In this document: in pieces, positions 55,134-61,394 of the stretch
Layout of the letters: every line of letters begins with the position of its first letter
Position numbering within the stretch: position 1 is the first letter of the stretch
Source: a virus
DNA length: 64,000 bases
Strand: one strand, 5' to 3'
IMG/VR virus record: IMGVR_UViG_3300009149_000016
Span: 1-64,000 of that record
Notes under the pieces: model-generated
Seen by the model: the letters and a program-made list of their open reading frames with translations, nothing else
Database searches by the model: none
What the model was told of the DNA's origin: nothing
Program-made: the position numbers and the translations under genes

Positions 55134-55408
55134 AGCCTCTCCCAGATGGTTGGGCGCTTCTGGTCCCACCCCAGTTCGGCCTCACGCACCCTGGAAGCGT
55201 GCACGAAGGCTTCCAGGGCGTCGTAGAAGTCCGTCGTGTGCAAGGTTATGCGCTCGTTGGAGCACAAGAGTCCATCCTTGACTCGCAGGGTGACCACCGG
55301 AACCTTTTCCCTCCGGTCGATCTTGAGATAAACCACATCACCTACGGCAAAAACGGTGACGTCATCCTCATCGGAGTTGGCTTCCGGGCCGATAACAACG
55401 GTCCTCAT
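55130..55408 (-). CDS. hypothetical protein with C-terminal TIWERL tag
   Basis: 92 aa, beta-rich (VVYLKIDRREKVPVVTLRVKDG). Ends QKRPTIWERL-stop, the same end as the N-terminal part of the DHFR fusion (RPTIWERIVEE). Small stand-alone example of the tag. ATGA overlaps on both sides. Confidence 0.6.
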   Translation of the reverse strand: MRTVVIGPEANSDEDDVTVFAVGDVVYLKIDRREKVPVVTLRVKDGLLCSNERITLHTTDFYDALEAFVHASRVREAELGWDQKRPTIWERL

Positions 55409-55974
55409 TGGTACCTTCGTCCGGTCCAGGCGGCGACGTGGTTGTAGACGTCACCCCAGTTGTACGCCCGGGTCAAATGCTCGTCCTCTTGGTTGTATGT
55501 CGTGTCCCAGAGGATTCCCTCACCGTTCGGGTGCGCTGCGAGCCACTTCTGAACGTTTTCCGGCTTGTCATCGATCAGGATGTCGCCGTCGACGACTTCC
55601 TTATAGCCCGTCTGGACGATCTTCCTCGGGTCGAAGCCGAACTTGCCAGCGAGCCAGAAGCTTCGCTCATAGGCCCACGTAGGGCTCGTGTGGAACGGTG
55701 TGGTGACCGGAACCACCTCCCCGAACGTCTGAAGCCGCTTGACGGCTTCGGGAGCCTCTGGGAAGGGCTCGATCCCCGCACAGAACCCTGGCTGGTTCAT
55801 GGCGAACCGCAAGTGCTCGTGGTGCTCAGATGGGATGAGCTTCTGGATGTCCCAATCGACAACCTGCTCCGGGCGCAAGGTGATGCCCATGTGCTGCTTG
55901 ATCAGCTTGAGAACGGCTCCCGTGAAGTCCCCGACGACTCCATCAACGTCCAGCAAGATTCGTGGCTTTGGCAT
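55405..55974 (-). CDS. 5'-deoxyribonucleotidase-like HAD hydrolase
   Basis: 189 aa. ILLDVDGVVGDF (HAD motif I, Asp9 and Asp11), VVPVTTPFH (motif II Thr) and the loop DGDILIDDKPENV (motif IV Asp pair) match NT5C-type deoxyribonucleotidases. It probably adjusts dNMP pools alongside thymidylate synthase and dNMP kinase. Start overlaps no gene; GCCAAAGCC lies upstream. Confidence 0.8.
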   Translation of the reverse strand: MPKPRILLDVDGVVGDFTGAVLKLIKQHMGITLRPEQVVDWDIQKLIPSEHHEHLRFAMNQPGFCAGIEPFPEAPEAVKRLQTFGEVVPVTTPFHTSPTWAYERSFWLAGKFGFDPRKIVQTGYKEVVDGDILIDDKPENVQKWLAAHPNGEGILWDTTYNQEDEHLTRAYNWGDVYNHVAAWTGRRYQ

Positions 55975-56292
55975 TTACTTCCTCTTGAAATGGATCTGGC
56001 TTCGAGCAAGAGCTTCTACCAGCCCAGGCGGGTCCGCATCTTCCCCCGCATCCTCGAACACGTCAAGATCGTTGGCAGCCCGCAAAAGGTGACTGTACTG
56101 GTCACCCCCCGTCTTCCATTCAGCGATGACGCCATGCATCGCACGGCTCACCTCTTGAAATTCAGAATCCGAACGGCACCGACGAAACATAAGGGTGAAA
56201 GTCTCGGCTTGCTCAGCGGTAAGCTCGCCAATCTTTCGGAACCCCTCAACGATGGTTTGGAACTTCTGCTTTTGTCGACGCTTGTTCGTCAC
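55975..56292 (-). CDS. hypothetical helical protein (105 aa)
   Basis: Basic start MTNKRRQKQKF and helical, Glu/Ala-rich body. The stop lies one base before the HAD start. No family recognised. Confidence 0.5.
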   Translation of the reverse strand: MTNKRRQKQKFQTIVEGFRKIGELTAEQAETFTLMFRRCRSDSEFQEVSRAMHGVIAEWKTGGDQYSHLLRAANDLDVFEDAGEDADPPGLVEALARSQIHFKRK

Positions 56293-56301
56293 CCAGAAGT
56301 G

Positions 56302-56523
56302 CTACACCAGCTTGTAACCCAGAGCGCACCCAGATCCCTGCCCACCGACCTTGGTCAGTCGACCCTCTTTGACCAACTCGTTGAGAAGCGCTTCGGCTTG
56401 CTCAAGGGACACGCGACCCTTGTAGCTTGAGACTACAGTCCCGACCAGCAAAGGACGGTACCGCTGTTTCTTTGCCAGGGTGAGCGCGAACTCTTTCACT
56501 CGAAGTTCTTCAGCTTCGTCCAT
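56302..56523 (-). CDS. small winged-helix-like protein (73 aa)
   Basis: VKEFALTLAKKQRYRPL, VSLEQAEALLNELVKEGRL and a Gly-rich wing (GGQGSGCALGYKL) look like a minimal winged helix. Overlaps the next gene's end by fourteen bases. May be a DNA-binding regulator. Confidence 0.5.
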   Translation of the reverse strand: MDEAEELRVKEFALTLAKKQRYRPLLVGTVVSSYKGRVSLEQAEALLNELVKEGRLTKVGGQGSGCALGYKLV

Positions 56524-56788
56524 GCTCGATCCGTATGGGGGGAAGCTCGGGCATTTCGGAATCAAGCCCGAATGCTTTCATTTGGTCTTCGACCGGCGCC
56601 ACCGCTTCCAACTCGTCAAGTTGGTCTACACTCTTGATCGTGGCGCCCTTTTCTTCCAGCCGGGCCGTCAAGCCTTCGATGTCATCTGTGATCACCGAAA
56701 ATACGTTCGTGCCGGAATCAAGGACAATCTCCTCAGCCTCATCGATGATGAGATCCCGACAGAACGCTTGGACAGAATAGTGACCCAT
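56510..56788 (-). CDS. hypothetical acidic protein (92 aa)
   Basis: ATG at 56788 shares its A with the upstream TGA. Opens MGHYSVQAFCRDLIIDEAEEI; alpha/beta, acidic. No family recognised. Confidence 0.5.
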   Translation of the reverse strand: MGHYSVQAFCRDLIIDEAEEIVLDSGTNVFSVITDDIEGLTARLEEKGATIKSVDQLDELEAVAPVEDQMKAFGLDSEMPELPPIRIEHGRS

Positions 56789-57009
56789 CACGAAGCGAGG
56801 AACGAGGGTTGCCCACCCAAGACCAGTTCCCGGTAGGCTTCCGTGAGGACGCCGCTCGGCTTGAGGTTGCCCTCGTACGCCAAAGCGGTTGAAGTGCCCC
56901 CACCCTCCGTTGCCCAGCGAGCCGAGTAGTTCGGATCTGAGTAGGATTGGTTTTTACCGATCGGAGCGTTCCAATCGGGAAGAGTCGGAAGTGGATCGCC
57001 GGCTGCCAT
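56788..57009 (-). CDS. small hypothetical protein (73 aa)
   Basis: Starts MAAGDPLPTLPDWNAPIG with GGAGAT upstream. Gly/Ser/Asn-rich and beta-like, similar in composition to virion decoration proteins. Follows an IPT/TIG-like gene, so virion-associated is plausible. Confidence 0.5.
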   Translation of the reverse strand: MAAGDPLPTLPDWNAPIGKNQSYSDPNYSARWATEGGGTSTALAYEGNLKPSGVLTEAYRELVLGGQPSFLAS

Positions 57010-57020
57010 GATTAGATCTC

Positions 57021-57386
57021 CTATTCAGCGAGAACGCCAGCTTCGACCGTACCCGGTCGAGCCCATAGGATGGTACCACTCGGCCACTCCGTGATGGTAG
57101 TCGCTTCTGCCAAAATGGTGTTCCTATCCGAAACTGCCCCGGCGCCCTCGCCCTCCAACCGGACAGCGAACCAAGCGATCTCCCCAATAACTGAGCTATC
57201 ACCGGGGATGAGCGCTTCGATGGTCGTGTCGTCCCAGCTTTCAGGGATTACCTCAAAAGCTCCTGCATTCTCGCAGTAGAAAACCAAGACGCTATCACCC
57301 TGAGAGGCGCCGAAACCTGAACCCTGAAGGGTTACCGTCGCGTCTTGTTCCCAGGTGGTTGTGGTACCTTCAATTGACGGGGGCAT
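57021..57386 (-). CDS. IPT/TIG-like structural protein (121 aa)
   Basis: VTLQGSGFGASQGDSVLVFYC and ESWDDTTIEALIPGDS follow the Ig-like IPT/TIG pattern (GxGFG ... W.dt.I.v.vP). Such domains decorate phage tails and capsids. AAAGGGT before the ATG. No signal peptide. Confidence 0.6.
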   Translation of the reverse strand: MPPSIEGTTTTWEQDATVTLQGSGFGASQGDSVLVFYCENAGAFEVIPESWDDTTIEALIPGDSSVIGEIAWFAVRLEGEGAGAVSDRNTILAEATTITEWPSGTILWARPGTVEAGVLAE

Positions 57387-57410
57387 ACCCTTTGCCCCTT
57401 CATAAGACGA

Positions 57411-58571
57411 CTAGCGGACCACCTCAGCAAGGTGGGAATCCTCGATCTTTGGTACCTCGAAGACCCGAAGCTCTTCCGTCCACAGATGCACCGTCAAATC
57501 AACGTGGGCTTGGATGCGCCACTTGTCGTGAAGCTCGACGCTCGTCAGTTCCTTGAATTCAGTGAGAACGGATCCAGCCGGGTTCATAATCCCGACGACA
57601 ACGGGCGCGCTGTCGACGGACCGACAGGCCAAGCGAAGCCGTTGCATTGCCAAAGCCACCGAGGGAGGGGCCAACCACATCCGGCAATTCATTTCCTTGA
57701 ATTCGTCCATCGTGGCCGATTCCAAAAGCTGGGACCCCTCGCACATCTGCGTGATGGCGTGGGCCACGTCGTTCATCAAACCTCGGTACAGAGCCGAGAG
57801 CACCTGGTTTTTCCGGTTGAAGTGAACGTTCGTGGTCGACGGGTCCTGAATGGGGATCGTCACCAGCGGGGAAGCGTGAACGAGCCGCTTGGTCCCATGC
57901 GCTGGTACCTTATCGGAAAAGGTCATGAGCCCATGAAGATGGGCGGCGGGTCCGCTTTCCGTCAGAAGGTTTTCCAGGAAAGTTTCTCGGATCTCCTCTG
58001 CCATGGTCTTTCGGCCATTGCGGGTAGCGATCCGAAGGCGCCGGTCACCGGTCTGCACGAGAAAGTCAGTCTGGGCGCCTTTCTTGGCAAGGGTCGCCTG
58101 GTTCGCCAACTCCCGCCCCTTCTCGTGGAAGTCGTGGATGACCTGGGCTTCGATCTCAGGATGCACCCGGGGAAGGGGCGTCACCATGTTGCCCGACTCA
58201 CGAGGGACTGTGGCTGGCGTGTAGATGGCTTCCGGCGTGACCTTGCGAATCAAACGGCCGGTCTCCGTGTTGACCATGTAGATCGAACCGTCCCCACCGT
58301 CGACGACCTGTTCGTATTCGTCGGCGATGTACTGGGCAGATGCCATGGCAACCGAGAAGTCGTGACCACCCCACTTGGCGCTCAGGCGCACAGCGAGGTT
58401 GTCAGCGAGCCACGTGTTGTCCCGCTTTTCTTCGGTAAATTGGGTGAATAGAGCGGTTAGCTCTGGGTCTCGCTGGATCTCCCCCCGGGCTGCCATCAAG
58501 GCATCGGAGGGAGGCTCAGCGGTTGATAAGACGACCACATCGGTCGCCTTTTTGGTGATGTCAGTCGTCAT
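57411..58571 (-). CDS. hypothetical protein (386 aa), possibly virion
   Basis: ATG at 58571 overlaps the AAA ATPase stop. Long soluble protein with no catalytic motif; the N-terminal 130 residues are helical and acidic, the rest mixed (HLHGLMTFSDKVPAHG, WRIQAHVDLTVHLW). Lies between an AAA ATPase and an IPT/TIG-like gene. It may be a client of the ATPase or a virion component; neither is shown. Confidence 0.5.
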   Translation of the reverse strand: MTTDITKKATDVVVLSTAEPPSDALMAARGEIQRDPELTALFTQFTEEKRDNTWLADNLAVRLSAKWGGHDFSVAMASAQYIADEYEQVVDGGDGSIYMVNTETGRLIRKVTPEAIYTPATVPRESGNMVTPLPRVHPEIEAQVIHDFHEKGRELANQATLAKKGAQTDFLVQTGDRRLRIATRNGRKTMAEEIRETFLENLLTESGPAAHLHGLMTFSDKVPAHGTKRLVHASPLVTIPIQDPSTTNVHFNRKNQVLSALYRGLMNDVAHAITQMCEGSQLLESATMDEFKEMNCRMWLAPPSVALAMQRLRLACRSVDSAPVVVGIMNPAGSVLTEFKELTSVELHDKWRIQAHVDLTVHLWTEELRVFEVPKIEDSHLAEVVR

Positions 58572-60135
58572 CGTTGGTGATGAGTCGAAGGCTTTCGCTC
58601 TTGCCATCACTGGCGAACCGAGCACGAATGCCTTCCTTGGCGTCAGGGTCATACCCAACCCACTCGATAAGCTCTTGAACCTCGTCGACCATGGTCCGAT
58701 GGATCCGGGGCTTGCTCTCCAACTCGATCTTCAGGATGTCCTGATCGAGCTTGGGCTTCTCCTGCGAAAACGATTCGACCATGGCAGCGTAGATCGCTTG
58801 CTCAATCTCACGCCCGACCATCCGTTGAGACGATTCCGCCAGCATTGCCAGGTTGTAGTCCTCCGGGTCAGCGTTGACCTTTTTCAGGTGGATCTTGAGG
58901 ATCTCGATGCGTTCCTCCTCGTTGGGCATGTCGAAGAAGAATCGCTCATCCATGCGGTTGACGAACTCGGCGGGCATGCTCGTCAAGCTGTTTGCCGTCA
59001 TCGCCAAGCACACGGGTGCTTTCGTCTCCTGAAGCCAGGTCGACAGGATGCCGATGGTCCGGCTCGTGGTACCTGCATCCGACTGTGCCGACGACGCGTT
59101 GCCCGACAAGGACTTGTCAGCTTCGTCGAGCCACACGATGCACGGGGCGACCGATTCGATCAGGCGGCATGCCCGATAGACGTTGGCTTCCGACTCGCCC
59201 ACGCCGCTCGACCGCAGCTTGCCCATCTCCATCTGGACGACCGGCAGTTGCCACGCCGCTCCCATCGCCTTGACGCTCAGGGACTTGCCGCACCCCCACA
59301 CGCCCACAGCGAGCACTCCCTTGGGCGGCTTGAGCCCGTACTCCTGCCCCTTCTCGCTCCACGTCGCCTTCTGCTTGCGGGTCCACTGCTTGAACCGCTG
59401 GACCCCGCCCACGACGTCGAAGTTGAATTCGTCCGTGTCCACGTAGGTGAGCAGATCCGTCTTGGCAAGCTGCCGGCGCCGGAATTCGGCGACATAGGAC
59501 GGGTCGATTCGCTTCGGGTCCTTCTTGTCCTTCTTGGTCTTGATGACGCTCTGCGCAATCGCCGCTCGCACCTCGAAGCTCGTAAGCCCAGCGAACACCT
59601 TGGAAGCGTTGGGCAGCGGGGGGCGCTTCAGGAATCCGCACGTTTCCGTGACGATTTCCTCGATCTCGGGATCCGTGAGCCCGTGGTCATGCACTACCTC
59701 GAAGTAGCGCGAAAGCTTCTCAGGGATCATCAACCGGGGCCCGACGAAGATCAGGATCTTGACGGTCCGGATGTTGTTGTGCAACTGGTGCACGATGTTG
59801 AGGATTCGCCGCTGCGTGTGCTCGTCCCGCAACCACCGCTCAGGGTCCGTGATGATGTAGAAGTTCTGCTCCTCACGAGGGTCATCCCGGTAGATCTTGA
59901 TCAGAGCGTCGTGGATCGAACCACACTCACGGTTCTCAGCGTGGGCTCTGGTGGACCAATCCTTCGTCAGGGCTTCGATGGGTTGCAGCCCCATGGCAGC
60001 GTTGAACACCCACGTTCGCTTGACTTGCTTGCTCAAGACCTGTTGGAATCGCAGCAGGAAGCGGTCCTCTTCGTCAGTGACGAAAAAGATGCACTTGGCG
60101 AGACTGCGGAGAAAAAAGGCTAGTTCCGAATTCAT
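58561..60135 (-). CDS. Ycf46-like AAA+ ATPase
   Basis: 524 aa. N-terminal domain typical of Ycf46 relatives (WSTRAHAENRE, ILIFVGPRLMIPEKLSRYFEVV, DPEIEEIV). AAA+ core follows: GVWGCGKSLSVKAM (Walker A), CIVWLDEADKSL (Walker B) and VNRMDERFFFDMP (arginine-finger region). Ycf46 proteins are encoded in algal chloroplasts, cyanobacteria and some phages; function poorly defined. GGTGTA nine bases before the ATG. Two genes upstream encode DUF1257 and DUF2997. Confidence 0.78.
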   Translation of the reverse strand: MNSELAFFLRSLAKCIFFVTDEEDRFLLRFQQVLSKQVKRTWVFNAAMGLQPIEALTKDWSTRAHAENRECGSIHDALIKIYRDDPREEQNFYIITDPERWLRDEHTQRRILNIVHQLHNNIRTVKILIFVGPRLMIPEKLSRYFEVVHDHGLTDPEIEEIVTETCGFLKRPPLPNASKVFAGLTSFEVRAAIAQSVIKTKKDKKDPKRIDPSYVAEFRRRQLAKTDLLTYVDTDEFNFDVVGGVQRFKQWTRKQKATWSEKGQEYGLKPPKGVLAVGVWGCGKSLSVKAMGAAWQLPVVQMEMGKLRSSGVGESEANVYRACRLIESVAPCIVWLDEADKSLSGNASSAQSDAGTTSRTIGILSTWLQETKAPVCLAMTANSLTSMPAEFVNRMDERFFFDMPNEEERIEILKIHLKKVNADPEDYNLAMLAESSQRMVGREIEQAIYAAMVESFSQEKPKLDQDILKIELESKPRIHRTMVDEVQELIEWVGYDPDAKEGIRARFASDGKSESLRLITNDDD

Positions 60136-60177
60136 GTTGTCCTCTACACCGAGTGTTCCGACCCCTGAAATGCGACA

Positions 60178-60204
60178 GCCCGTCACCAGTTGAGGGTGAC
60201 GGGC
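60178..60204 (-). terminator. 10-bp hairpin between DUF1257 and AAA genes
   Basis: GCCCGTCACC pairs with GGTGACGGGC around a seven-base loop. It stands between the DUF1257 stop and the AAA GGTGTA element, consistent with termination before a new start. No U-tract. Confidence 0.5.
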
Positions 60205-60244
60205 CGCAGACGGCGCACGTGTGACGTGTTCAGCCGGTGTTGTG

Positions 60245-60571
60245 TCAGCCGATGGCGTACATGAGGACGACGTTGTCGCCTTCCTGGCTCACCGACTCGA
60301 TCGTGCCGCCCTGCTTGAAAACCTCTTCCTTGTACTTGGCGAGGTTGTAGTAGCAGCGCAACTTGCTGAAGGTCGTCTGGTTGTTACCGTAGTCCGTGTC
60401 GCCCGTGATGGTGCCGTCGCGAAGGTTGATCGTCGCGTCACGCAGCCCGTTGCCGCCCGTGATGCGCAGCGTGTCGCCGCTCTCGGAGAACGAAAGGCCC
60501 GCTTCCTTCAGGGCTTCCTTCGCCAAGCGCTTGTCGGTCATGTCAATCTTGGTAGTTACTCGATGGCTCAT
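60245..60571 (-). CDS. DUF1257 (Ycf35-like) protein
   Basis: 108 aa. Opens MSHRVTTKIDMTDKRLAKEAL; the rest alternates strands (LRITGGNGLRDATINL) and ends in KYKEEVFKQGGTIESVSQEG and a VLMYA end, as DUF1257/Ycf35 proteins do. GGTGTA ten bases before the ATG. Its partner families in plastids and cyanobacteria are DUF2997 and Ycf46, both adjacent here. Confidence 0.75.
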   Translation of the reverse strand: MSHRVTTKIDMTDKRLAKEALKEAGLSFSESGDTLRITGGNGLRDATINLRDGTITGDTDYGNNQTTFSKLRCYYNLAKYKEEVFKQGGTIESVSQEGDNVVLMYAIG

Positions 60572-60609
60572 GGTATTCTCCTACACCGTGTGCGCCGCTA
60601 GAAGCGGAT

Positions 60610-60780
60610 CTAGTTCTGGATTTCCTCGACCCGGTCACACTCGGGGCCGGTCTGTTCATCGTTGATCTGGTGGCCCACGGCGGTCGTGATCTTCAAGACT
60701 TCGGAGCAATTCTGCCCGCTGCGTTCCTGAACTTCCGTGATAACTTTGTTCGTAGGGGTGAACGTGACCTTGACTCGCAT
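60610..60780 (-). CDS. DUF2997 family protein (56 aa)
   Basis: Starts MRVKVTFTPTNKVITEVQERSG and has the conserved later Cys (QNCSEVLKIT) with a C-terminal EEIQN. Length and pattern fit DUF2997, small proteins linked to DUF1257. AGGGAGC before the ATG. Confidence 0.65.
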   Translation of the reverse strand: MRVKVTFTPTNKVITEVQERSGQNCSEVLKITTAVGHQINDEQTGPECDRVEEIQN

Positions 60781-60814
60781 TGTACTAGCTCCCTGGCTTG
60801 TTGCCTCATTCGGT

Positions 60815-61378
60815 TCACTTGGGGTCTACACCAGGACTGCCCAATCTTACCTGGGCTCCCGACGGAATCACAACCTCATTTGTCGGTGCCGGCTTCTTTT
60901 TGGGCTCCCAAGGATCCGTTTGCGCTGGTTTTGTAGGGGCTCCCGCTAAAACACGCCCCTGATTCATAATAGGTTGAAATTGATCCGGTGGTGGCGCCGG
61001 GTCAGTAGGGTCCATGGCATCGTCCAGAGGTAACTCCACAAGTGGCTCACGCTGCGTGTCAGGTGGCGCTTCCTCGTCCTCTTCACCCTCTTGTAGGGGG
61101 TCGATCCATTGCGCCCCTAACTCGGGCATACGCTCCTCAGGAGCGGGGGCCCCGACGAAACGCTTGGCTTTGATACCTTGGTACCGTTCGTCGAGAGGGT
61201 CCATGCGGGGAACGTCAAGAAACAGGCGGCTTTCCCAGGTTTGGGTTCGCTTGTCGAACAGGCTCTTGCCCGCCATGCTCCGATGACATTCCGTTTGAAC
61301 GCAGAATGCGCACCACGTCGCCTGGAAGTCTACCAGGGGCTCGCCTTGAGCATTGCATTCGCCTAGAAAGTCCCGCAT
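60815..61378 (-). CDS. Pro/Asp-rich protein with N-terminal Cys cluster (187 aa)
   Basis: N-terminal CNAQGEPLVDF, CAFCVQTEC and DKRTQTWESR give four Cys near residues 8-31, a possible zinc site like Lar/zinc-knuckle proteins. The C-terminal half is disordered, rich in Pro, Glu and Asp. It sits just downstream of the polymerase. No family recognised. Confidence 0.5.
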   Translation of the reverse strand: MRDFLGECNAQGEPLVDFQATWCAFCVQTECHRSMAGKSLFDKRTQTWESRLFLDVPRMDPLDERYQGIKAKRFVGAPAPEERMPELGAQWIDPLQEGEEDEEAPPDTQREPLVELPLDDAMDPTDPAPPPDQFQPIMNQGRVLAGAPTKPAQTDPWEPKKKPAPTNEVVIPSGAQVRLGSPGVDPK

Positions 61379-61394
61379 CCCCGTAACCTAGCGC

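Noticed and set aside
58375-60123. 582-codon open frame on the plus strand
   Set aside because: Antisense to the AAA ATPase, whose motifs are unambiguous; composition is that of a reversed coding strand.
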